Assembly (NCBI GenBank): GCA_002436185.1
Contig: DJKX01000071.1
Coordinates: 1 to 22,546, forward strand
Source: Fidelibacterota bacterium UBA6531
GTDB lineage: Bacteria; Fidelibacterota; Marinisomatia; Marinisomatales; TCS55
Direction: 5' to 3'
DNA length: 22,546 nucleotides
Numbering within the stretch: position 1 is the first letter of the stretch; the number at the start of each line of letters is the position of its first letter. Position numbers and translations under genes: made by a program. The notes below the pieces were generated by a model, which was not told the origin of the DNA, did no database searches, and was given only the letters and a program-made list of their open reading frames with translations. Positions 1 to 7,005 of the stretch are shown here, one piece after another.

Positions 1-2
1 TA

Positions 3-347
3 GATTTCTCGATGGAAATGAGCTACAATGGGCCACTGGCTATTGCGGGAGAGATCGTATTGCAGCCTGATGAATTTATACTACATAGAGCTTATCCAAA
101 TCCGTTCAACCCCACAACCACGTTGAAATATGAAATGGGATCGGCCGGGCCGGTATCCATCGATGTATTAGATGTGAGTGGCCGCAAGATTCGCAGTCTG
201 TATAATGGCATCCAAAGTCCCGGTCAGCACGAGATCCGCTGGGACGCCAGGGATGACCGTGGACGCAGTATGAGCTCCGGCGTTTACTTATTCAAGGTGA
301 ATTTGAATGGCAAGCAGCAGACAGCAAAGACGCTCCTGCTTAAATAA
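3..347 (+). CDS. C-terminal part of a secreted protein with a T9SS-type sorting domain (partial)
   Basis: This is the 3' end of a gene that begins before the window: the frame is open from base 3 with no stop, so the ATG at 12 is probably internal. The visible part is almost wholly a FlgD-like immunoglobulin fold of the type IX secretion type A sorting family. It carries the PNPFNP motif soon after its start, then a VLDVSGRKIRSL strand, a WDARDDRGRSMSSGVY segment and a short strand ending in LLLK at the very C-terminus. Such domains direct export across the outer membrane and are then removed or anchored. The same layout ends the large protein at 11826-15005. The cargo part lies outside the window, so its function is unknown. 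Base composition is clearly richer in G+C than the next gene (33 of 60 bases G or C in 181-240). Confidence 0.85.
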   Translation, partial: DFSMEMSYNGPLAIAGEIVLQPDEFILHRAYPNPFNPTTTLKYEMGSAGPVSIDVLDVSGRKIRSLYNGIQSPGQHEIRWDARDDRGRSMSSGVYLFKVNLNGKQQTAKTLLLK

Positions 348-370
348 TTAAAACCTGAACCAGAATATAA

Positions 371-398
371 AAGCCCCGTAGCAATACGGGGCTTTTTT
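371..398 (+). terminator. Rho-independent terminator with GCAA tetraloop
   Basis: A perfect 10-bp stem (371-380 pairs with 385-394, core GCCCCGTA/TACGGGGC) closes a GCAA loop, a GNRA tetraloop, and runs into six T residues at 393-398. It ends transcription of the secreted-protein gene. It lies only about 21 bases before the next start codon. Confidence 0.92.
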
Positions 399-419
399 GT
401 ATGTAAATTTTATCCATCA

Positions 420-1013
420 ATGAATCATATTTTAATAACAACAGCTCTCCAAGCCGAAGCAGAACCAATAGTAAAACAGTATCAATTAGAGAAGAAACAT
501 CTTTCTGAAAATTTGTTTTATTTTCAACGGGGTGACATAACATGTTTAACAACAGGCGTGGGTGAAAAAAATGTCCGTAAACGATTAAGTACTTTTCTTC
601 ACAAAATGGATTGTAAGAATACAATCCTTTTTAATATAGGTATTGCAGGAGGGGAAAAAAATGCAACTGAAATTGGTAAAATGTATTTGGTTAATAAAAT
701 CGTTTCAGAAAAAAATGGAAATATATTTCTACCGGAAAATTGGATAAAAACAGACATTCCAGTATTACCTTTAACTACAGTATTAAAAGGTGTAACTGAT
801 GGTGGTAAACAATATGAAGGATTGGTAGATATGGAAGCTGCAGCCATTTATGAAACAGCCACAAAGTTTATACCTGCTAAACACTTATATTTTTTGAAAG
901 TTGTCTCCGATTATATGGAACAAGTTTTGGATAGTCCAGAACAAGTTTTACCGCTTATTACAAATAATTTGTCAGAAATTATCCGGTTTATTGATCAAAT
1001 AAGAAAAAATTAA
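420..1013 (+). CDS. Nucleoside phosphorylase / nucleosidase-family protein
   Basis: The 197-residue product belongs to the PNP_UDP/MTAN superfamily, which splits the glycosidic bond of nucleosides. It starts with a typical first strand (MNHILITTALQAEAEPI), has a glycine-rich phosphate/ribose-site strand (FNIGIAGG, residues 71-78), the ribose-binding VDMEA motif (136-140) and a KVVSD strand (160-164), whose Asp corresponds to the catalytic Asp of MTA/SAH nucleosidases. At 197 residues it is somewhat shorter than typical MTA/SAH nucleosidases (about 230). The substrate cannot be assigned: MTA/SAH, futalosine or a purine nucleoside are all possible. No Shine-Dalgarno is visible before the ATG. 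The gene is markedly AT-rich (15 of 60 bases G or C in 661-720), unlike the preceding gene, and it is convergent with the CBS gene. Confidence 0.8.
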   Translation: MNHILITTALQAEAEPIVKQYQLEKKHLSENLFYFQRGDITCLTTGVGEKNVRKRLSTFLHKMDCKNTILFNIGIAGGEKNATEIGKMYLVNKIVSEKNGNIFLPENWIKTDIPVLPLTTVLKGVTDGGKQYEGLVDMEAAAIYETATKFIPAKHLYFLKVVSDYMEQVLDSPEQVLPLITNNLSEIIRFIDQIRKN

Positions 1014-1040
1014 TAATCCTATTCCAATAAATTGTTTAAC

Positions 1041-1081
1041 GGTTTCAACACTTGTTTAAGGTGAACCGCTGCTTCTTTTTT
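1041..1081 (+). terminator. Possible weak terminator after the phosphorylase gene
   Basis: An imperfect hairpin can form: GGTT (1041-1044) with AACC (1064-1067), and CACTT (1049-1053) with AA-GTG (1058-1063), leaving a 4-base bulge and a single bulged G around a GTTT loop. The T-rich run 1072-1081 follows after a few bases. The stem is poor and the same bases form an open minus-strand reading frame, so this is only a candidate. Confidence 0.25.
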
Positions 1082-1087
1082 AATCCT

Positions 1088-1483
1088 CTAGGATAGTTTT
1101 TGTATAGCCCTTAATACATCTCTACGGCTAATCTGTCCTACAAGTTTCCCATTATCTACAACCGGCAAACGGCGAAAATGAGTCTCTAGAAAATATTCTG
1201 CAAGGTCTACAATTCCCATTGAAGATGAAATCGTTTTCACTTCTGTAGACATGAAGTCTTTGACTAATCCACCCATTTCATTGTGATACGTAGATTGTAA
1301 ATACGTCTCCATGCAGTCAATCTCCGAGAGCATTCCCATCAGGTTTCCTTTTTCATCTAATACCGGTGCACCGGATATTCTGTATGAAATTAACGTGTTA
1401 ATAGCGTTCAACACCTGCGTTTCGGGTGTAAACGTAATCAGCTTTTTTGTCATTATATTGGCTGCGTTCAATTCTTTATTCAT
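1088..1483 (-). CDS. Two-CBS-domain protein
   Basis: The 131-residue soluble protein is essentially a tandem pair of CBS domains, which form a Bateman module that usually senses adenine nucleotides or S-adenosylmethionine. The first CBS covers about residues 8-62 (ANIMTKKLITFTPE, then ISGAPVLDEKGNLMGMLSEID). The second covers about 74-130 (VKDFMSTEVKTI, then RRLPVVDNGKLVGQISRRDVLRAI). No fused effector domain is present, so it probably regulates or stabilises a partner. Its ATG overlaps the stop of the GerW-like gene as ATGA, and a GAGGAGA Shine-Dalgarno lies just upstream, so the two are translationally coupled. The TAG stop is followed in the same frame by 22 further sense codons to another TAG at 1019-1021, which looks protein-like but may be chance. 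Confidence 0.88.
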   Translation of the reverse strand: MNKELNAANIMTKKLITFTPETQVLNAINTLISYRISGAPVLDEKGNLMGMLSEIDCMETYLQSTYHNEMGGLVKDFMSTEVKTISSSMGIVDLAEYFLETHFRRLPVVDNGKLVGQISRRDVLRAIQKLS

Positions 1484-1866
1484 GATGATTTCTCCTCATT
1501 AATTCCACTGTTTTCAGTTTTGTTGTCCACCATTTCTTTAACCGTTTCCATAACTTTTGGTGCAAGGTCAAACAATTTTCCGGTGACACTTTCTTTGTCG
1601 CCGACTGTAAGCATTTTAGCACCGTCAACCCCTAAAACGACAAAAGCGACCGGTTCGATACTCCAACCACCGCCAATTCCGGATCCTTCTCCGGATTGTT
1701 TTGATTCTGTACCGGCTCCACCGCCGGCACCAAATCCAAATGTTACCTTGGAAACAGGAATAACAGTATGATCGCCGGCTGTGATAGGTTCGCCCACGAC
1801 TGTTCGTGTCAACATCAGGTTTTGAACTTCTTCCAACGTACTTTTAATTAAGTCTGCAACATTCAT
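1480..1866 (-). CDS. GerW/YtfJ family protein
   Basis: The 128-residue product matches the GerW (Spore_YtfJ) family. It has an N-terminal helix (MNVADLIKSTLEEVQNLM), a GEPI and VIPVSKVTFGFGAGGGAG segment (about residues 25-52), a second glycine cluster (GSGIGGGWSIEPVAFVVL, about 61-78) and a charged C-terminal tail. In Bacillus, YtfJ/GerW is needed for spore germination, but family members are also found in non-sporulating bacteria, where the role is unknown. Upstream is a DUF2953 gene, reproducing the Bacillus ytfI-ytfJ pair. An AGAGG Shine-Dalgarno precedes the ATG. Its stop overlaps the CBS gene start by 4 bases. No sporulation gene is seen in the window, so a role in the cell envelope or cytosol is inferred only from its partner. 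Confidence 0.85.
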   Translation of the reverse strand: MNVADLIKSTLEEVQNLMLTRTVVGEPITAGDHTVIPVSKVTFGFGAGGGAGTESKQSGEGSGIGGGWSIEPVAFVVLGVDGAKMLTVGDKESVTGKLFDLAPKVMETVKEMVDNKTENSGINEEKSS

Positions 1867-1877
1867 AATAATCCTCT

Positions 1878-2480
1878 TTATTTTCGAAATTTAAAATATG
1901 CAAATCCAACTTGGATAATTGTAACCAACGGCGAAAAGCGTACATGCATAGTTCCTTCAACATCCGTATTCATTTTTTGAGAAAATACCGGTTCCAAAGC
2001 TAATATAAATTTTTGGGGTCTGGCTAATCCTTTAAAGGAATTCATGAAACCAAAGATCATACCTGTTTGCATAGGATTGGATAAGCCCAGTTTTCCTTTT
2101 AAGGAGAATTCTTCCCAACGGGTTGAACGGATGATTGACTTTGTCAATTGCATCACAGGAATTTTACGGAAAAACTGATATTTTTCCTTGATTGATTTTT
2201 TATCTTTTGTTTGTTTTTTCTCATGCGCCTCTTGGGATTGATCTCTTAGTGTTTTTACATAAATAGGTTTATGATATGTTCCAAAAGTGATGGTTTTTTC
2301 AGGGTAAATATTTATACCAACCCCGCGCTTACGATATCCCAACATCAAATGGGCGAATCCATTTATGTGAGCTTCCTTAAATTTCAATGTACTCTTTAAC
2401 TGAATTCGTACCGGGCAAATGAGCATAATTAAAAAAATACTCAAAATGAAAAGAAATGTATATAAAATGATGTTTAACAT
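1878..2480 (-). CDS. DUF2953 membrane-anchored protein (YtfI-like)
   Basis: The 200-residue protein has one N-terminal membrane helix (about residues 2-22, very hydrophobic, MLNIILYTFLFILSIFLIML) followed by a basic soluble domain. Its C-terminal end, EGTMHVRFSPLVTIIQ at about residues 175-190, is the recognisable DUF2953 signature. DUF2953 has no established function; in Bacillus the gene (ytfI) sits beside the GerW gene ytfJ, as here, with a gap of 11 bases. The predicted topology puts the soluble part on one face of the inner membrane, and its pairing with GerW suggests the two act together. The start codon has no clear Shine-Dalgarno. A 45-base gap separates it from the lipoprotein gene upstream, so all four minus-strand genes could be one operon. 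Confidence 0.75.
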   Translation of the reverse strand: MLNIILYTFLFILSIFLIMLICPVRIQLKSTLKFKEAHINGFAHLMLGYRKRGVGINIYPEKTITFGTYHKPIYVKTLRDQSQEAHEKKQTKDKKSIKEKYQFFRKIPVMQLTKSIIRSTRWEEFSLKGKLGLSNPMQTGMIFGFMNSFKGLARPQKFILALEPVFSQKMNTDVEGTMHVRFSPLVTIIQVGFAYFKFRK

Positions 2481-2525
2481 AATAGACTAATTTGACACTT
2501 GAAAAAATGAATTCCCAGACTATTT

Positions 2526-3413
2526 CTACTCAAATAACATTTCTTTTTCATCCAGTAAAAATTGGGCCTTTTTTTGCTCAAAGAGGTTTTCTGCCATCAC
2601 CTCGGGAATAAGTGCTGCATCAGCATTTATGACATATTCTAAATCCTGAATAAACTTTTCCTGATCTCCTGCTTTTGTGTGCAGAAACTGTGCTCTTAAA
2701 ACATATGTCCCTAAATAATTCGGGTGGGATTTTATCGCTTGTTCAAAATAGTCTGCAGAACGGCTCAACTCAACTCCTGGTAAACGGGCATACAATGCGC
2801 CAAAAAAGCGGTAGGGTCCGCCATAGAAGAAATCAGGATCCAAGGCCAAAATTCGATGTACCACAGCTTCAACCAGTTCTCTATTATTGAGTCGCATACG
2901 TACAGATTTTCGAGAAAGATATCGGCCCATATTTGCCGCCCACCAGTACAAGGCACTTATATATTTTTTTTCTACAACAGCTACCGCTTCAGTTACTTTA
3001 AGCATCGAATCACCTGGAACAGTAACTAATGTGTGCTGATATGCCGGTGATTGCTCAACTATATGTAGAGCTAACCGGGTTCCCATCATGTACAAACTAT
3101 CTTTTTGAACAGGATCACTCTCTATATAATAGGCCTCGAAATGATATGCGCGGCTTAATAATAAAGCTATTTCAAGATTCTCTGGTTCTAATGAATGAGC
3201 TTTTTCTAGGAAAAATGTAGCAACGGCAGCATTTTTACGATTTGAACGCTTATTCCAGTTATCATATGCTTGTGACTTGATGTATTGCACATTTTCCTGG
3301 TACGCTTCCTCCTGAGTAAATGGTTTAGGCGTTTTGCACGCAGTGAAGCCTAACACAAAAAGTATAAAAAATTGTGTAAATTGGATGAGTGATATTTTAT
3401 AAAATTTGCACAT
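2526..3413 (-). CDS. TatT-like (TRAP transporter T-component family) lipoprotein
   Basis: The 295-residue product starts with a short basic segment, a hydrophobic stretch (about residues 10-24) and a cysteine at 26 in FTAC, a slightly atypical lipobox (Phe at -3), so it is probably a lipoprotein. The rest is helical, TPR-like and resembles the TatT family (T component of tripartite tricarboxylate/TRAP systems, described in Treponema): an early AATFFLEKAHSLEP repeat, then the family-typical DFFYGGPYRFFGALYARLPG segment around residues 195-214, followed by YFEQAIKSHPNYLGTYV. No TRAP substrate-binding or membrane subunit lies nearby, so the transporter link is not supported by context. It is the first gene of the minus-strand cluster and diverges from phoH, with 74 bases between them. 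Confidence 0.72.
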   Translation of the reverse strand: MCKFYKISLIQFTQFFILFVLGFTACKTPKPFTQEEAYQENVQYIKSQAYDNWNKRSNRKNAAVATFFLEKAHSLEPENLEIALLLSRAYHFEAYYIESDPVQKDSLYMMGTRLALHIVEQSPAYQHTLVTVPGDSMLKVTEAVAVVEKKYISALYWWAANMGRYLSRKSVRMRLNNRELVEAVVHRILALDPDFFYGGPYRFFGALYARLPGVELSRSADYFEQAIKSHPNYLGTYVLRAQFLHTKAGDQEKFIQDLEYVINADAALIPEVMAENLFEQKKAQFLLDEKEMLFE

Positions 3414-3487
3414 TCAAGGACGTATTTCTTACGGCGCCTAATTTCTGCCTGTTTCTCAAGGCTGAAAACTTAATACAGATTCTTTAA
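3414..3487. promoter_or_regulatory. Divergent intergenic region between lipoprotein and phoH genes
   Basis: This 74-base gap must hold the promoters for both the four-gene minus-strand cluster and the plus-strand PhoH gene. I could not identify a convincing -35/-10 pair on either strand; a TAATAC hexamer lies shortly before the PhoH start. The assignment rests on the divergent arrangement only. Confidence 0.4.
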
Positions 3488-4432
3488 ATGATGAAGAAGA
3501 CTATTGAATTAAAAGGTGTTGATTTACAAACTCTACTCGGCGTAGCCGATGCACATGTTCGTTTGTTAAACGAATCATTTTCTGCAGATATTTTTATCAG
3601 GGGAAATGATATAAAACTAAACGGACAAGAATCGGATGTGGAAATGGTACATGAGATAATTCATGAAATGATCCAGACATTGAGTCGCAAAGGGACATTG
3701 ACAAAAAAAGATGTTCTCAAACTAATCAAAGTAGTCCGCTCAGAAAATGGGCAAACGGAAGATGTGCCCAAAGAAGTCATACATTATGGTAAAAAGGGGG
3801 CTATTGTTCCACGGACGGCTGGACAAAAAGAATATGTTAAAAAGGTTAACGGAAATGATATTGTATTCTCTGTTGGGCCTGCGGGAACAGGTAAAACATT
3901 TATTGCTGTAGCGTTTGCTGTAGCGGCATTGGAGAATCATGATGCGGATCGAATTATTCTATGTCGCCCGGCTGTAGAAGCCGGCGAAAGTCTTGGATTT
4001 CTCCCCGGCGATTTGAAAGAAAAAGTTGATCCATATCTGACGCCGCTTTATGATGCGTTGAATGAAATGATGCCGGCGAATAAACTGAAACCACTCTTAA
4101 ACAAAAATATTATCGAAATTATACCTTTGGCTTATATGCGCGGTAGAACGTTAAACAATGCATTTCTCATTTTAGATGAAGCTCAGAATTCAACAATGAT
4201 GCAGATGAAGATGTTCCTGACCCGCCTGGGTGTAAATTCCAAAGCGGTCATTACTGGCGATATTACCCAGATTGACTTACCCAAACGATCTGACTCTGGG
4301 CTGATTGATGTTCTGAAAGTTTTGAAAGGTGTGGATGGCATCGGATTTGCCCAATTAAATGAAAGTGATGTTGTACGACATAAATTGGTACGTGAGATAA
4401 TTAAGGCGTATGATAAAGCCAATGGAGGATAA
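3488..4432 (+). CDS. PhoH-family ATPase
   Basis: The 314-residue protein matches PhoH/PhoL, a cytosolic P-loop ATPase linked to phosphate starvation in E. coli and, through its usual partner YbeY, to RNA and ribosome quality control. The N-terminal roughly 100 residues form the KH-like PhoH lead-in. The Walker A is GPAGTGKT (130-137), CRPAVEAGESLGFLPGD (159-175) is a family hallmark, the Walker B is FLILDEAQN (226-234), and ITGDITQIDLP (255-265) is the sensor strand. Length is normal for the short PhoH class. The start gives MMKK; either of the two adjacent ATGs could serve, and no strong Shine-Dalgarno is seen. The ybeY gene, which often follows, is absent: 244 non-coding bases come next. 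Confidence 0.93.
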   Translation: MMKKTIELKGVDLQTLLGVADAHVRLLNESFSADIFIRGNDIKLNGQESDVEMVHEIIHEMIQTLSRKGTLTKKDVLKLIKVVRSENGQTEDVPKEVIHYGKKGAIVPRTAGQKEYVKKVNGNDIVFSVGPAGTGKTFIAVAFAVAALENHDADRIILCRPAVEAGESLGFLPGDLKEKVDPYLTPLYDALNEMMPANKLKPLLNKNIIEIIPLAYMRGRTLNNAFLILDEAQNSTMMQMKMFLTRLGVNSKAVITGDITQIDLPKRSDSGLIDVLKVLKGVDGIGFAQLNESDVVRHKLVREIIKAYDKANGG

Positions 4433-4584
4433 ATAGAGTAAAGTTGCCAGTTTGTTAATCTTGAAAAATCCATGCTTCCCGGGATAAACAATACTATATT
4501 CCGGCGCACTTTTTAGACATAAACTGTGCAAGACGGAAACAGGAAAAAATACTAAACTAACGATGTTTTTTTACATATATCAGG

Positions 4585-4596
4585 GTCTCGCGAGAC
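4585..4596. promoter_or_regulatory. Perfect 12-base palindrome, possible operator
   Basis: GTCTCG followed by CGAGAC is a perfect inverted repeat with no spacer, about 80 bases before the thiolase start and about 33 bases before the -35-like hexamer. TetR-family regulators of acyl-CoA and branched-chain catabolism often bind palindromes in this position, but no regulator gene is present in the window and this exact sequence is not one I can assign. Confidence 0.3.
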
Positions 4597-4628
4597 AACT
4601 GTGTTTAAATCACAAAATGGTTGTTTTC

Positions 4629-4658
4629 TTTACAATCAATCCATTAACTGTTTACACT
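4629..4658 (+). promoter_or_regulatory. Candidate promoter of the thiolase operon
   Basis: A TTTACA hexamer (4629-4634) and a TACACT hexamer (4653-4658) are separated by 18 bases, a sigma-70-like arrangement. The operon start at 4677 follows shortly, so a transcript would have a short leader. In AT-rich DNA such pairs arise often by chance. Confidence 0.22.
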
Positions 4659-4676
4659 AATCAATAAGGTTTTATT

Positions 4677-5861
4677 ATGGTTTCAAATGATGTAGTAATC
4701 ATCGCGGCTAAACGAACTGCAGTGGGAGCTTTTCAAGGCAGTTTATCATCAGTTGCTGCGCCAAAGCTTGGTGCTATTGCTATTAAAGCATTATTGGACG
4801 AAACAGGAATTGCTGCCGATGCTGTTGATGAAGTGATTATGGGGAATGTTCTTACAGCAGGATTGGGACAAGCTCCCGCACGACAGGCGGCTCTTTTTGC
4901 AGGATTACCAAACAGTGTTGAATGTTTAACGATAAATAAAATGTGTGGATCAGGTTTGAAAGCTGTTATGTTAGGTGCACAGGCAATTCAATGCGGTGAT
5001 GCTCATGTGGTGATTGCCGGCGGCATGGAAAATATGTCCTCTGCTCCCTATTTACTTCCGAAGGGAAGAACAGGTCATCGCTTGGGGCATGGTTCTGTTG
5101 AAGACAGTATCATAAAAGATGGTTTGTGGGATGTTTACAATGACCAGCACATGGGAAATTGTGCGGAACTATGCGCCCGGGATAAAAATTATAGTCGTGA
5201 AGAACAGGATGCATTTGCAAAACAATCGTACAATCGAGCCATTAATGCCCAAAAAGAAGGATTATTTAATAATGAAATTGTTGCAATCGATATTCCTCAA
5301 CGCAAAGGTGATCCTATTGTTGTTACCGAAGACGATGAGCCGACGAAGGCTAACTTTGATAAAATGAAATCTCTTCGTCCGGCGTTTGAAAAAGATGGTA
5401 CAATTACTGCTGCTAATGCTTCCAAAATTAATGACGGTGCTGCGGCTGTATTAATGATGTCAGCAGCGAAAGCAGAAGAACTTGGACTAAAACCTTTTGT
5501 AAAAATTATTAGTCAAGCATCAGCAGCACATGAACCGGAATGGTTCTCTACTGCTCCCAGCAAAGCAATTAAAAACGTTTTGAATAAGGCCGGGATGGAA
5601 GCTGAAACAATCGATCTATGGGAGATTAATGAAGCGTTTGCCCCAGTTGCCAAGGCTGCCATTGATGATTTTAGTTTAGATGAAAATAAAGTGAATGTGA
5701 ATGGTGGTGCAATTGCTTTGGGACATCCAGTCGGCGCAAGCGGTGCACGTATTTTGACGACATTAATTTATGCTATGGAAATGCATAATGCTAAAACGGG
5801 TCTAGCTACATTATGCATCGGCGGCGGAGAAGCATCCGCATTAATTGTGGAAAAGGTTTGA
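4677..5861 (+). CDS. Acetyl-CoA C-acetyltransferase (thiolase)
   Basis: The 394-residue enzyme is a full-length type II (biosynthetic or degradative short-chain) thiolase, which condenses two acetyl-CoA or cleaves 3-ketoacyl-CoA in the cytosol. The nucleophile Cys90 lies in NKMCGSGLKAV, NEAF is at 318-321, His350 in GGAIALGHPVGASGAR (343-358), and the acid/base Cys380 in CIGGG. The usual CxGGGQG ending reads CIGGGEAS here, which keeps the catalytic Cys but changes the loop after it. An AAGG Shine-Dalgarno sits 7 bases upstream. Its TGA overlaps the ATG of the next gene (TGATG), so the acyl-CoA dehydrogenase is translationally coupled. Absence of enoyl-CoA hydratase and 3-hydroxyacyl-CoA dehydrogenase nearby means the full pathway is not local. 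Confidence 0.93.
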   Translation: MVSNDVVIIAAKRTAVGAFQGSLSSVAAPKLGAIAIKALLDETGIAADAVDEVIMGNVLTAGLGQAPARQAALFAGLPNSVECLTINKMCGSGLKAVMLGAQAIQCGDAHVVIAGGMENMSSAPYLLPKGRTGHRLGHGSVEDSIIKDGLWDVYNDQHMGNCAELCARDKNYSREEQDAFAKQSYNRAINAQKEGLFNNEIVAIDIPQRKGDPIVVTEDDEPTKANFDKMKSLRPAFEKDGTITAANASKINDGAAAVLMMSAAKAEELGLKPFVKIISQASAAHEPEWFSTAPSKAIKNVLNKAGMEAETIDLWEINEAFAPVAKAAIDDFSLDENKVNVNGGAIALGHPVGASGARILTTLIYAMEMHNAKTGLATLCIGGGEASALIVEKV

Positions 5862-7003
5862 TGGATTTTTCCTATACAGAAGAACAGCAGCTTATACAAA
5901 AAACAGCCAGCGAATTTGCTCAAGAGCATTTAGCTCCGGGTGTGATCGAACGAGATGATAAAGCTGAATTTCCCAAAGAACAATTAAAATTGCTGGGTGA
6001 ATTAGGCTTTATGGGTATGATGATTCCCGAAGAGTGGAATGGTGCTGGTTTTGATACAATCAGTTATTGTATCGCCATGGAAGAAATCTGTGCTGTAGAT
6101 GCATCTATGGGCGTAATCATGTCCGTGAACAATTCATTGGTATGTCAATTATTATGGAAATATGCTAATGATTACCAGCGTAAGAAATATTTGAAAAAAT
6201 TAGCCTCCGGTAAATGGTTGGGTGCATTTTCATTAAGTGAACCGCAATCGGGATCCGATGCCAGCAATATGCTTACTCATGCTGTAAGAGATGGTGATCA
6301 TTATGTGATCAACGGAACGAAAAATTGGGTGAGCAATGGAATTAATTCTGATGTTGTCGTTGTTTTCTTAATGACCGAAAAAGGAGTAGGTCATAAAGGA
6401 ATTTCTGCATTAATAGTTGAAAAAGGGATGCCGGGTTTATCCCATGGTAAAAAGGAAGATAAATTGGGCATACGCGGTTCAGATACCTGTGAATTATATT
6501 TCGATAATTGCAAGGTACCCGTCGAAAATTTAATTGGTGAAGAAGGCAAGGGTTTCAAAGTAGCCTTGGGGACACTTGATGGAGGACGAATTGGGATTGC
6601 AAGTCAAGCCTTGGGAATTGCCAGAGCATCGCTCGATCAATCAGTCGAGTATGCTAATGAACGAAAACAGTTTGGGGAAACAATTGGTTCGTTTGGCGCT
6701 ATCAAGGATAAGATTGCGACTATGGCAACCAATGTAGACGCATCAAGGTTGCTGATTCATCGTGCCGCAAAATTGAAAGATGAAGGAAAACCTTATAGCA
6801 AGGAAGCGGCTATGGCGAAAGTATTTGCATCTCAAACAGCTATGGATAATGCAACTCAATGTGTCCAGATTTTTGGTGGGTATGGCTATATGCAAGAATA
6901 TGGCGTAGAACGATTAATGCGAGATGCAAAAATTACACAGATTTATGAAGGAACATCCGAAATTCAACAATTAGTAATTGCGCGAGCAATTTTAGGAAAT
7001 TAG
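5861..7003 (+). CDS. Short-chain acyl-CoA dehydrogenase
   Basis: The 380-residue flavoenzyme oxidises an acyl-CoA to a 2,3-enoyl-CoA and passes electrons to electron-transfer flavoprotein. I place the start at 5861, where the ATG overlaps the thiolase stop as TGATG; the upstream in-frame ATG at 5813 would add a basic, non-homologous segment lying inside the thiolase gene. Motifs: FSLSEPQSGSDAS (123-135) for the flavin and substrate, GTLDGGRIGIASQALG (237-252), an FGGYGYMQEYGVERLMRDAK block (338-357), and IYEGTSEIQ (361-369) with the likely catalytic base Glu363. This position of the base fits short-chain or butyryl-type enzymes more than isovaleryl type. With the adjoining aminotransferase it could serve branched-chain acid breakdown, but the substrate is not proven. 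Confidence 0.92.
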   Translation: MDFSYTEEQQLIQKTASEFAQEHLAPGVIERDDKAEFPKEQLKLLGELGFMGMMIPEEWNGAGFDTISYCIAMEEICAVDASMGVIMSVNNSLVCQLLWKYANDYQRKKYLKKLASGKWLGAFSLSEPQSGSDASNMLTHAVRDGDHYVINGTKNWVSNGINSDVVVVFLMTEKGVGHKGISALIVEKGMPGLSHGKKEDKLGIRGSDTCELYFDNCKVPVENLIGEEGKGFKVALGTLDGGRIGIASQALGIARASLDQSVEYANERKQFGETIGSFGAIKDKIATMATNVDASRLLIHRAAKLKDEGKPYSKEAAMAKVFASQTAMDNATQCVQIFGGYGYMQEYGVERLMRDAKITQIYEGTSEIQQLVIARAILGN

Positions 7004-7005
7004 AA

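Larger units (their letters stand above)
4433..4676. other. Non-coding gap upstream of the thiolase operon
   Basis: This 244-base gap holds no supported gene. It contains a CCCGGG hexamer, a perfect 12-base palindrome (4585-4596), a weak promoter-like pair (4629-4658) and an AAGG Shine-Dalgarno (4666-4669) placed 7 bases before the thiolase ATG. A weak GCAC/GTGC hairpin around 4503-4538 has no T-run, so no terminator for phoH is evident. Confidence 0.6.

Noticed and set aside
340..624. Minus-strand reading frame opposite the phosphorylase gene start
   Set aside because: It runs through the terminator and across a well-supported gene, with no recognisable motif. It is a shadow frame.
420..1013. 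Firm assignment as MTA/SAH nucleosidase
   Set aside because: VDMEA and the KVVSD Asp are shared by several members of the superfamily, and the protein is shorter than usual, so a specific substrate would be a guess.
4503..4538. Hairpin after the phoH gene as a terminator
   Set aside because: The GCAC/GTGC stem is short, has mismatches and is not followed by a T-run.
5813..5860. Upstream in-frame ATG that would lengthen the acyl-CoA dehydrogenase by 16 residues
   Set aside because: The extra residues are an Arg-rich stretch read from within the thiolase gene, with no likeness to the family. The ATG at 5861, overlapping the thiolase stop, gives the normal N-terminus.
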